A stretch of DNA of 64,000 bases. It comes from an uncultured bacterium. Lineage in GTDB: Bacteria; Verrucomicrobiota; Kiritimatiellia; PWTM01. The stretch is taken from positions 186,001-250,000 of the forward strand of contig CALLFZ010000010.1 of the NCBI GenBank assembly GCA_938010045.1, given 5' to 3'. The notes beneath the pieces were generated by a model. That model ran no database searches. It saw nothing but the letters and a program-made list of their open reading frames with translations, and was not told the DNA's origin. Positions 8,933 through 16,562 of the stretch are shown here, in pieces; positions within the stretch are counted from its first letter, which is position 1; every line of letters begins with the position of its first letter. Both the position numbers and the translations under genes were made by a program.

Positions 8933-11511
8933 CGTTCGTGATCCGGGCGCCAGCCGAGGCGGGGGGGCACCACCTCGCCGCGCGCCTGCGCCTCCGGGTC
9001 GTGATAGGCCCCGTAAAACAAGCTGTTGCAATCGAGCCACGTGTTGAGCCGCTCCCAATCCTCGACGGAGAGTCGCACATCATGATGGCCGTTGCTGAGC
9101 ATGCGCGCGAGGTGGGCGGCGTCGGCCCCGACCTGTCCCGGCGTGGAGTACTGCTCTTGCTGGAAGATGCTGCCGTTGCCGCCCGCGCGTGACCACGCAA
9201 AGGGGATAAGCGCAGCATACGCGCGGCTCCAGCCGTGGCGGGCGTGACGCACGCCGGCGAGCCACTCGGGAGCCGACACCGCGGAACCCGGCTCCGGAAC
9301 CGGCTCGAAGAGGTCACCGCGCAGGTCCGGGCGGCCCCGCTGGCCCGCATGACACCGCACACAGTGCTGGTCAAGCACCGGCTGGACGAGCCGCGGGAAG
9401 GTGATCGGATAGGAGCCCGGCGGTCCCGGGCGAAGGCGCGAAGGCGGCCGGCGCGCGGCCAACGGCGCGACGCCCGCCGGGGGCGCCGCGTGCCGCGGCT
9501 CGTGACACCCTGCGCAGCTCAGCACCGCGCCGTCGTGCGCATATGTGCCCGACCGCATCGTCTGAATCGCGCGCCCCCGCACGTCGAGCGCTTGGACATA
9601 CACCTCGACGCCGGCCGGCATCAGGAAGTGCGCGCTGCCGTCCTCCTCCACCGGCACCGTGCCGAGCACACCGCGCGCGACGGACTCCGCCGCAGAACCG
9701 ATCCGCGGCACGTCCAAATATGCGTTGTCCTTTCCGAAAATCTGCACCACGCGCAGCGAGGCAACCCGGCGCCCCTCGGGAAAAGGGCGCCGGCTCTCAT
9801 ACACATTGGCCACCAGCACCGTCGCCACGCCGGTCGGCCGCGCGACCGAATGATCGGTCATCGGTGGCGCGCGCCGCGGAATCACCGGCGGTCGTTCGCG
9901 CGGACGCACCGGAATGGGATCCAAACACGGAAACTCAGGATCCCTGTATAGCACCTCCCGATTGCCGAAGCTGTCCGCGAGCGTAAGCGCATAGTGGCGC
10001 TGATCGGGATCCCAGACGCAGAGGAAAAAGTCCTCATCGAGCGGCCAAGGCTGACCAAACACCTCGGCGCGCGGCGAGTGCCGGCCGCGGTCGTGCGGGA
10101 CGCCGGGTGCCGACTCGGCCTCGGGGAACAACACCTCCGGTGTGAGGCGTTGGACCTGCGCCATGCGCCCGTCGTCCGGCACGGCCGGATCAATCAGCAC
10201 GACCGAGCCATACTGCTCACCATGGTGGGGCGCCGCGACGGCCATGAACGTGCGTCGCCCGGGCACCGCGCGCAGCCCCAGCAACATCCACGGCCGCGCC
10301 TCGCGACGGTCGGTGTAGTTGCCGTGCGGCGCGCGGGGATCGCTGCCGTCTGGATTGCACATCCACATGTGGTGCGCGACGTCGTTGTCGCGATCCACAT
10401 AGTCCCACCGCGTGTAGACGATCCGCCCATCGTGCGCCACGGAGGGCTGCCATTCATTCGTCTCATGGAAGCTCAGCGGCTCGATCGCATGGCCGTCAGG
10501 CTGCATCGCGTAGAGGACCGCCGAAGGGCACCACCGCGCCCCGCATCGGACGTTCGAGCCGACCCGCTCGGAGATGAAGACGATCCGTCCGTCCGGCAGC
10601 ACGCAGGGATCGTATTCGTTCCATGGCCCGTCGGTGAGCATCCACACCGGCCCGCCGTCGAGCGAGGCGCGCACGATGTGATACGTGCTCTCGGGCCGCC
10701 AGTGATAGTGATGATACGCGGCCGGCCGAAGCCGACACTCCTCCCAGGACCACGGCTGATCCGCCCATTCCTCGCGGGGCGGCACACGCGCATCGGCCTC
10801 GCTCCACGCGAAGTACACCGTGCGGCCGTCGTAGTCCAGCTCGAGCGAGATGAACGACCCGCCCGCCAGGGGACGCCCCGCCAGCCGGCCGTTCACAAAC
10901 GTGGCTCCCGTGAGCGGACGCACCACGCGGGGAGACTCACTGAAGGGCTCCTCGATCACAAGCAGATCGCCACCGGACCGCGCGTTGAACCCGAAGAACT
11001 GGTCAATCATGTGGATTTCGCCGCGCGCTTGTTTGCCGTGCAGCAGCACCGCAATGCGCTGAAAGTTCAACAGCGGGTTACGAACGGCAATGCGCCGGCG
11101 CAACGCCCGCGCCGCGCGAAACCGTTCGTCGCTGCCGGCGGCGGGCGGCGGTGACTGCGCGGCCCGCCGCTCCAGCTCCGCCAGATCCGCCGCTTCGGCG
11201 GAGAGATCCGGCGCATCCGCCCGGGCCCGAAGATGCTCGAGCAACGCCCGCGTACGCCGCAACACCACGTCGAGCGGAGAACGGTCGCCGGGCTGGATCA
11301 ACGCCTCCGGCCGACGCGTCTCGGCCTCCAGCCGCCGCCGGGCCTCCGTGTCGAACCGCACCGCGGCCATCTCCGCGGCGAGCCGTCGGAACTCCAGCTC
11401 CGCCTCGTCCGCCGAGGGTGCCGCACCGAGCGCGAGTCGTACGGCCAACAGAACGGCGAACCGGGTCGCCCAGGTGGCGGTCCAGCACGCCGGCGGAAAC
11501 CAGCGATTCAT
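8929..11511 (-). CDS. Hydrazine-synthase-alpha-like di-haem propeller protein (exported)
   Basis: An 860-residue protein. An N-terminal hydrophobic segment ending ALGAAP looks like a signal peptide. A coiled, charged stretch (about 35-125) is followed by a beta-propeller-like domain with repeated signatures such as CVLPDGRIVFIS, SVAHDGRIVYTRWD and MWMCNPDG. The C-terminus carries two haem-c motifs, CAGCH (666-670) and CVRCH (717-721), then NTWLDCN. This order matches the HzsA-like proteins of PVC bacteria, which are not thought to make hydrazine. Haem attachment implies a periplasmic location. A -10-like CATAAT and GAGGA lie just before the ATG. It heads a coupled three-gene unit. Confidence 0.75.
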   Translation of the reverse strand: MNRWFPPACWTATWATRFAVLLAVRLALGAAPSADEAELEFRRLAAEMAAVRFDTEARRRLEAETRRPEALIQPGDRSPLDVVLRRTRALLEHLRARADAPDLSAEAADLAELERRAAQSPPPAAGSDERFRAARALRRRIAVRNPLLNFQRIAVLLHGKQARGEIHMIDQFFGFNARSGGDLLVIEEPFSESPRVVRPLTGATFVNGRLAGRPLAGGSFISLELDYDGRTVYFAWSEADARVPPREEWADQPWSWEECRLRPAAYHHYHWRPESTYHIVRASLDGGPVWMLTDGPWNEYDPCVLPDGRIVFISERVGSNVRCGARWCPSAVLYAMQPDGHAIEPLSFHETNEWQPSVAHDGRIVYTRWDYVDRDNDVAHHMWMCNPDGSDPRAPHGNYTDRREARPWMLLGLRAVPGRRTFMAVAAPHHGEQYGSVVLIDPAVPDDGRMAQVQRLTPEVLFPEAESAPGVPHDRGRHSPRAEVFGQPWPLDEDFFLCVWDPDQRHYALTLADSFGNREVLYRDPEFPCLDPIPVRPRERPPVIPRRAPPMTDHSVARPTGVATVLVANVYESRRPFPEGRRVASLRVVQIFGKDNAYLDVPRIGSAAESVARGVLGTVPVEEDGSAHFLMPAGVEVYVQALDVRGRAIQTMRSGTYAHDGAVLSCAGCHEPRHAAPPAGVAPLAARRPPSRLRPGPPGSYPITFPRLVQPVLDQHCVRCHAGQRGRPDLRGDLFEPVPEPGSAVSAPEWLAGVRHARHGWSRAYAALIPFAWSRAGGNGSIFQQEQYSTPGQVGADAAHLARMLSNGHHDVRLSVEDWERLNTWLDCNSLFYGAYHDPEAQARGEVVPPRLGWRPDHER

Positions 11512-11519
11512 CGGTCCTC

Positions 11520-11548
11520 ATTATGCCGCCCCCCGTTACCGACGTCCA
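11520..11548 (-). promoter_or_regulatory. Possible promoter of the HzsA-like operon
   Basis: Minus-strand TGGACG (11548-11543), a 17-base spacer, then CATAAT (11525-11520), which ends 8 bases before the ATG at 11511. GAGGA in those 8 bases could act as a Shine-Dalgarno sequence if transcription starts further upstream. The -35 match is poor. Confidence 0.35.
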
Positions 11549-11573
11549 CAATGGTGAACCGTGGAAAGATGAA

Positions 11574-11600
11574 CGGGGGCCGCTCATTCCGCGGCCCCCG
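11574..11600 (-). terminator. Strong hairpin terminator of the sigma/anti-sigma operon
   Basis: A perfect 10-bp inverted repeat, CGGGGGCCGC and GCGGCCCCCG, with a 7-base loop. On the minus strand the stem is followed by TTCATCTTT, a modest T-rich tail. It lies 56 bases beyond the stop of the coiled-coil gene and before the promoter of the HzsA-like gene, separating the two operons. Confidence 0.7.
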
Positions 11601-11655
11601 CCACCCCGATCTCCTTGGCTCCCTGGACCCCGAGCCGTTGTCCAACCACCCGCTG

Positions 11656-12276
11656 TCAATGGGCGGCAGTGCTGGCCTCCAAAATGTCCCGAATTCTTCG
11701 TTCGATCATCTGCTCGCGCGCCGCCCGTCTCTGTTCGAGCTCGCGCTTCAACCTCTGAACCTCCCGCTCAAGACGTGCGAGGCGTTCCCGTCGCTCCGAC
11801 TCCTGCAGGTCGAATGCGATCGTGACCAAGTGCTGCAGTTCCTGCCGGAGCACGGGCCGCTGCTCGGCCGGCGCCTCGCGGTAGGCGCGCGCAACGCTCT
11901 CGATCCGAGCCGCGTACTGCTCCAGTCTCCGCTCCGTCGTCGGCCCCGCGCCCGCCCCCTCGCGCTCTGCCGCCATCCGCGCCCACTCGCCGAGCCGCCG
12001 GGCCGCCTCCGCTTCAAACTCCGCCGGTCGCTCGGCCCGAAGCCGCGCCATACGCTCGTACTCCGCGGGCCGTCGTTCACGCAGCCACGCGAGCCAACGA
12101 TCCACTGCCGCCGGATCGAGCGCTGCTCGTCGAACCCCCGGCGGCCGGAGGTCCGCCTCGCTCGACGCCGGGGCCGCCCCCGGATCCGCCGCCACCATGC
12201 CGGTGACCATCAGCATCAGCGCCGCCCACCGTGGGGAAAGCGCGAACGGCTTGCACAAGGGGAATGAACCGTTCAC
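11656..12276 (-). CDS. Exported coiled-coil protein of sigma-factor operon
   Basis: No family was recognised. The 206-residue protein begins at a GTG that overlaps the anti-sigma stop (GTGTGA). Its N-terminus has a signal-peptide layout: a basic residue, then WAALMLMVTGMVAADPG. The remainder is highly charged, Arg/Glu/Ala-rich helix with heptad-like spacing, for example the ERLARLEREVQRLKREL region near the C-terminus, so a coiled coil is likely. An export signal plus its place after an ECF sigma and membrane anti-sigma suggests a periplasmic regulator or sensor of that pair, in the manner of small periplasmic heptad-repeat proteins. This role is inference from position only. Confidence 0.6.
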   Translation of the reverse strand: MNGSFPLCKPFALSPRWAALMLMVTGMVAADPGAAPASSEADLRPPGVRRAALDPAAVDRWLAWLRERRPAEYERMARLRAERPAEFEAEAARRLGEWARMAAEREGAGAGPTTERRLEQYAARIESVARAYREAPAEQRPVLRQELQHLVTIAFDLQESERRERLARLEREVQRLKRELEQRRAAREQMIERRIRDILEASTAAH

Positions 12277-12842
12277 ACGTCCACCGTCGCCTCCTCGAAG
12301 AGGATCTCGCTCTCGCGGGGGTCCGAGATTTCCGTAGGCCGCTCGACAGGCCGCTGGAGATCCCGTGCGAGCGCCGCGGCTTCCTCGAACAATAGATCGA
12401 TCTGCAGGTCCATCCAGTCGTCGAGCGACCACACCTCCGTCGCCACCGGCGCGCGAGACGGGGCATCGGACACCGCCGGCGACGATGCGGGACGCAAACC
12501 GGCCCACAGAACCGCCGCCGTAAACCCGACCAGAAAGGCCACAACCATCGCCGCGGCGGCTGACCAGGCGGGGTGCGCGATCCATGCGACGCGCGCGCGA
12601 CGCGGCACGATCGCGCTGCGACGCGTGATCTCCGTGAGAATCGTGTCGGCGGTGACCGCCGAGGCCACCACCTCGGCGCGCGAGTCCTGCTGGGCCACCC
12701 GCTCGACTCGCGTCAGGGCGTCACGGTACGCGCGGCAGTTCGCGCACTGTTCGAGGTGCGCGGCCAACCGCGGCCGTTGTGCCGGGTCCAACTCGCCGCT
12801 GGACTCCAGCAGGATGTCGCGAATCGCCTCGTCGCATTTCAT
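12273..12842 (-). CDS. Zinc-finger membrane anti-sigma factor
   Basis: A 189-residue protein with an N-terminal putative zinc-finger domain: Cys3, then H29-x3-C33-x2-C36 (HLEQCANC), the ZAS/zf-HC2 pattern of anti-sigma factors. One transmembrane segment follows at about 94-116. The C-terminal half, predicted outside the membrane, ends in an acidic tail with no recognised domain. Its ATG overlaps the stop of the sigma-factor gene as ATGA, and its stop overlaps the GTG of the next gene. Expected to bind and hold the co-encoded ECF sigma factor at the membrane. Confidence 0.87.
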   Translation of the reverse strand: MKCDEAIRDILLESSGELDPAQRPRLAAHLEQCANCRAYRDALTRVERVAQQDSRAEVVASAVTADTILTEITRRSAIVPRRARVAWIAHPAWSAAAAMVVAFLVGFTAAVLWAGLRPASSPAVSDAPSRAPVATEVWSLDDWMDLQIDLLFEEAAALARDLQRPVERPTEISDPRESEILFEEATVDV

Positions 12843-13429
12843 TTCATTCTCCCCCCGTAGGCCTCGTAGTCGTCCTTCAACGCCTCCCGCAGCTTGAGCA
12901 CCGCATAGTGCATCCGGGCAAGCGCGGTGTTCAGGGTGACCCCTTGAATGCGGGCGATCTCTTTGAACGGCACATCGCCCTCGGTGCGCAGCAAGAACAC
13001 CTCGCGCTGCTCCGGCGGCAGTTTCCGGATCGCAGCCCGGATGCGTTCACCGAGGTCGGTGCCGGCCGCGCGCGTGGCCGGTCCAATGCCGCTCTGCGGC
13101 ACTCGGTGCAGCCAGCTGCTGCGCCCCTGCGACCCGCTCGTCGCAGCGTCCGGCTCCACAAAAAGCTTCCGCCGGCGCGCCAGATCAATGATCAGGTTGT
13201 GCGCAATCCGGAACAGCCATCCGAGCAGATTCTCTTCGCGGAAGGTATCGAGGTTCCGGATCGCCCGGATCCAGACCTCTTGAAAGATCTCATCCGGGTC
13301 CACTCGGCCTTCGGTCATCTTGAGAATGAACGAATAGAGCGGCCGGCGATAATGCTCGACCAGTTTTCCCAGGGCTTCCCGATCACCCCGGCGATACTCG
13401 TCCAGCCACGCGCGTTCCTGAGCGTCCAT
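12839..13429 (-). CDS. ECF-family RNA polymerase sigma factor
   Basis: A 196-residue sigma-70-family factor of the extracytoplasmic-function type. Region 2 is clear (PDEIFQEVWIRAIRNLDTF, then GWLFRIAHNLIIDLARRR). After a linker, region 4 follows (LPPEQREVFLLRTEGDVPFKEIA ending in a helix-turn-helix that includes GVTLNTALARMHYA). I start at MDAQERAWLDEY because ECF factors begin about 15 residues before region 2; upstream in-frame Met codons add a low-complexity extension. It heads a coupled operon with its anti-sigma and an exported coiled-coil protein, and is divergent from the MarR/TolC gene. I found no convincing -35/-10 pair; an ECF-type autoregulated promoter is possible. Confidence 0.9.
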   Translation of the reverse strand: MDAQERAWLDEYRRGDREALGKLVEHYRRPLYSFILKMTEGRVDPDEIFQEVWIRAIRNLDTFREENLLGWLFRIAHNLIIDLARRRKLFVEPDAATSGSQGRSSWLHRVPQSGIGPATRAAGTDLGERIRAAIRKLPPEQREVFLLRTEGDVPFKEIARIQGVTLNTALARMHYAVLKLREALKDDYEAYGGRMK

Positions 13430-13602
13430 TCGGTCCGTCCAGGGACCGCTCCGAACTACGCCTATAGAACGGAGGATCCCGCTGAATATTGCGAAGGTAT
13501 CGCGACAAAGACTGCCACAGGGGGCGCCGCGCGCCAAATCCCGTTGCGCAACCGCGGCGGGGCGCGGCCGCGATCCGGCCGCGCGCGCCGTGCGCGTTCG
13601 GG

Positions 13603-13631
13603 TTGGACATCACACGCGGCGCGGATATATT
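13603..13631 (+). promoter_or_regulatory. Predicted promoter of the MarR/TolC-RND efflux operon
   Basis: TTGGAC (13603-13608), 17 bases, TATATT (13626-13631). Only 7 bases separate the -10 box from the ATG at 13639, so transcription would start at or next to the initiation codon. It lies in the divergent region shared with the ECF sigma gene. An autoregulatory MarR operator would be expected to overlap it, but I see no clear long dyad here. Confidence 0.6.
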
Positions 13632-13638
13632 TCACAAA

Positions 13639-15453
13639 ATGAACGATTCATCCGCCCGCCGCCCCGCGGCCACGATCGCGCGCTTCGCCGATGCGCTCGG
13701 CCGCGTGCTGACGCTGCTGGCCCGGCTCGCGCTCGGCCGCGAGCGGCACGCGATGGCGCGCGGACGGCTCACGATGCCGCAGATGTTCCTGCTCGATCAC
13801 CTCGAGGACGGAGGTCCGCGATCGATGGGCGAGGTCTCGACGGTCTTCCGGCTGCGACGCTCCACGCTGTGTCAGATCGTGGACCGTTTGGCAGAGATCG
13901 GACTCGTTGTGCGCCACCGCGCCGCCGACGACCGGCGCCGCGTGCTTGTGTCCGTCACGCCGCAGGGGCGCCGGCTGGTTCGTGCGTTTCGAGCTGAACG
14001 GCGTCGCACGCTGTGCGCCCTCTTCGCGGATGTGCCCCTCGACCAGCGCGATGCCGTCCTGCGAATCCTCGAGCGAGCCGCCGACGCGTTCAGCACCAGC
14101 GAGGCCGCGCCATCCGCGCGGCGTCGCCGCCGAACCATGGCCGTCGTGGTATGCGCGCTCGCGGCGGCGAGCGGCTCCGCCCAAACCGCACCGCAGCGGC
14201 TCACGCTCGACGATTGCCTGCGCTGCGGCCTCGAACGCAGCGTCGCGGTCGCGAACGCGGCGCGCGACCGCTCTGCCGCGGAGGCCATGATCGCCGAGAT
14301 GCGCGCGCCGCTCTGGCCGGAGCTTCGGACGCGCGCCGACTACCTGCGGCGCGACGATCTCGATTCGTTCGAGTTCGGCGCCTCGCCCGTCACGTTCGGC
14401 CGCCTCGACAATTACACCGCCGGCATCGAGCTGCGCCAGCTTCTCTACGACGGCGGCAGCGTCGCCGCGGGGCTGAAGGCCGCCCGCAGCTACCGCGACC
14501 GCTTGGACCTGGCCGCCGAGCGCGTGCGCGAGACGCTCGCGCGCGATATTCGCGTGGCCTTTCACGCGCTCGGCTATCTCGATGAGGCCGTGCACGTGCA
14601 GTCGGCCACAATTGCGCAGCTCGAGGAGTTCGCCGAGGACATGGAGCGCAAACGCCGCGAGGGTGCCGCCTCGGAGTTCGATGCGATGAGTGCCCGGGTC
14701 CGCGCCGCGAATGAGCGGCCCATGCTCGCAGCGCTCGAGCGCGAGCGCGCCATTGCGCGGGCGGCGTTCCGCAACCTCGCACGGCTGGACTCCGACACCT
14801 TCGAGCTGGCACCGGATGAACGCGCCTCCGATCACACCGCGGACCTCACGGATCTTGCCACCGCGATTCGAATCGCCCTGGCCGAACGTCGCGAGCTGCT
14901 CGAGCAGCAGAAACTGATCGAACTACGCGCGGCCGACGTGCGGGCAGAACGCAGCGCCTACGCCCCCCTCCTGCGCGCACGCGGCGCCTACGAGGGCCGC
15001 AACCCTGAGTCGTTGGTGTCCTCCGAGGACCGCTGGGACTGGCGCTGGGAGGCCGGGCTCTCTTTCGAGTGGGCCTGGTACGATGGCGGACGCCGCGGGG
15101 CGCGCGTGCGGCAAAAAGAACTGGCGTTGGCCTCTGCGCGGGCGGATCTCGAGGAGCTCGAACGGCGAGTGCGCCTCGAGGTGGAGGAAGCGTGGATGCG
15201 CCGCCGCGAAGCCCAACAGGCCGCCGCGGCGGCGGAGCAGACCGTGAGCCTCGCCGAGCGCAGTCTGGAGATCGCCCGCGCGCGGGTCGACGCCGGTCTG
15301 GCCACGCGCCTGGACTTCACCGACGCCACCCTCGCACTGCGGCGCGCCCGACTGCAGTGGCTCGCCGCGCGCCGCGATCAGCGCACGGCGGACGTGCAAC
15401 TGGCCTACGCCATCGGCCGATCGCTGGTGCCAACCGAGACGACCCCCCGATGA
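13639..15453 (+). CDS. MarR regulator fused in frame to TolC-family outer-membrane channel
   Basis: One open frame of 604 residues holds two gene-sized parts. Residues about 1-150 are a MarR-family winged helix: recognition region MGEVSTVFRLRRSTLCQIVDR, then the wing AADDRRRVLVSVTPQGR. At residue 166 comes ARRRRRTMAVVVCALAAASGSAQ, a classic signal-peptide layout. The rest has the two-fold OMF/TolC repeat with long helices (LTLDDCL start; second repeat near LRARGAYEGRN and FEWAWYDGG). No stop separates the parts. It may be a true fusion, or the Met codon at 14137 may initiate the exported channel separately. The gene starts an efflux operon: its stop overlaps the next ATG as ATGA. Confidence 0.8.
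   Translation: MNDSSARRPAATIARFADALGRVLTLLARLALGRERHAMARGRLTMPQMFLLDHLEDGGPRSMGEVSTVFRLRRSTLCQIVDRLAEIGLVVRHRAADDRRRVLVSVTPQGRRLVRAFRAERRRTLCALFADVPLDQRDAVLRILERAADAFSTSEAAPSARRRRRTMAVVVCALAAASGSAQTAPQRLTLDDCLRCGLERSVAVANAARDRSAAEAMIAEMRAPLWPELRTRADYLRRDDLDSFEFGASPVTFGRLDNYTAGIELRQLLYDGGSVAAGLKAARSYRDRLDLAAERVRETLARDIRVAFHALGYLDEAVHVQSATIAQLEEFAEDMERKRREGAASEFDAMSARVRAANERPMLAALERERAIARAAFRNLARLDSDTFELAPDERASDHTADLTDLATAIRIALAERRELLEQQKLIELRAADVRAERSAYAPLLRARGAYEGRNPESLVSSEDRWDWRWEAGLSFEWAWYDGGRRGARVRQKELALASARADLEELERRVRLEVEEAWMRRREAQQAAAAAEQTVSLAERSLEIARARVDAGLATRLDFTDATLALRRARLQWLAARRDQRTADVQLAYAIGRSLVPTETTPR
14137..14190 (+). other. Internal start and signal peptide of the TolC part
   Basis: An in-frame ATG (14137-14139) lies after five arginine codons and is followed by a hydrophobic stretch and the Ala/Ser-rich site SGSAQ. 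If used, it would yield a conventional exported outer-membrane factor of about 438 residues. No clear Shine-Dalgarno sequence or promoter is seen just upstream, so its use is a hypothesis. Confidence 0.4.
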
Positions 15454-16562
15454 ACGAACACCCTGCAGAACCGGACCGCGCTCCCCCGCGCCAACGCCCG
15501 AGACTTCCGGCGGCGTGGTGGGCGGCCATCGCCCTCGCCGCCGCCGTCGTCGCGGCCACCCGCCTGTTGCCGCGTCGCGCCGAGCGGCCGGTGGAGACGC
15601 CGCCCCGCCGCGTGCCGGTGCGAGTTCTGCCCGCTTCCGCCGAGGGTGTACGCGATGTGCTGGATCTGCCCGGCCGCGTCGAACCGATCTACGCCGCGAC
15701 GCTCGGCGCAGAACGCGCCGGACGCATCGTCGAGATCGCCGCCGATCGCGGCGCCCGCGTGCGGGCGGGCGACCCCGTCGCACGAATCGCCAACGAAGTC
15801 TGGAAGGCCCGCCGCGAACAGGCCGAGATCGAACTGCGCGAAGCCGTCCGCGACCTCGAGCGCCGCGAAGCGCTTGCGCGCACCGGCGCCATCGCTGCGC
15901 ACGAGCTCGACGCCGCACGCGCCCGCGCCGACCGCGCCCGCGCCGCCCTCGCGGAGGCCGCCGAATACCTGCGCCAGTGCACCATCGCCGCTCCGGTCAA
16001 CGGCGAGATCACGGACCGTTTCGTCGAAGCCGGCGAACATGTCGCCGAAGGCCAGGCCGTCGCGCGACTCGTGGACGTCGCGAAGGTGCGGGTCGTGTTC
16101 GAGGTGCCTGAACGTCGCATCGGCGACGTGCCGGTCGGCACACCCGTCCGAGTCATCGCAGAGGACGACCCGCCGCTCGTCCTCACCGCGGTCGTCGCCA
16201 CAATCTCGGCCGAAGCGGATCCGCGCAGCCACACCTACCGCGCAGACATTCGGCTCGACAACCCCGAGGGCCGACTCCGGGCCGGCCGGATCGTGCGGGT
16301 CGAGATTGACCGTCCCCTGCCGCCCGGCTGGGTCGCGGTGCCGATCGAGGCGGTCATTCCTCGGCGCGGCGAATATATCGTGTTTGTCGTCACGGACGGC
16401 CGCGCGATGCGCCGCCGGGTGGAGCTCGAACGCATCGCGGGCAGCTCGGCCCTGCTCTCGTGGGGTGTCGTGGCTGGAGAGTCCGTCGTCGTGGAGGGGC
16501 AGCGAGACCTCGCGGATGGCAGCGCGGTCGAGGTCGTCGCAAGGCCGGAGCCGGCATCGTGA
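15450..16562 (+). CDS. RND efflux periplasmic adaptor (membrane-fusion protein)
   Basis: A 370-residue HlyD/AcrA-type adaptor linking an inner-membrane RND pump to the outer-membrane channel. The N-terminal membrane anchor is at about 21-42 (AAWWAAIALAAAVVAATRLL). The first lipoyl half (AERAGRIVEIAADRGARVRAG), an alpha-helical hairpin rich in Ala/Arg/Glu (about 115-170) and the second lipoyl half (TIAAPVNGEITDRFVEAGEHV) follow. Beta-barrel and membrane-proximal domains come last. The ATG overlaps the preceding stop (ATGA) and its own stop overlaps the RND gene's GTG, so all three subunits should be made together. Confidence 0.93.
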   Translation: MNEHPAEPDRAPPRQRPRLPAAWWAAIALAAAVVAATRLLPRRAERPVETPPRRVPVRVLPASAEGVRDVLDLPGRVEPIYAATLGAERAGRIVEIAADRGARVRAGDPVARIANEVWKARREQAEIELREAVRDLERREALARTGAIAAHELDAARARADRARAALAEAAEYLRQCTIAAPVNGEITDRFVEAGEHVAEGQAVARLVDVAKVRVVFEVPERRIGDVPVGTPVRVIAEDDPPLVLTAVVATISAEADPRSHTYRADIRLDNPEGRLRAGRIVRVEIDRPLPPGWVAVPIEAVIPRRGEYIVFVVTDGRAMRRRVELERIAGSSALLSWGVVAGESVVVEGQRDLADGSAVEVVARPEPAS

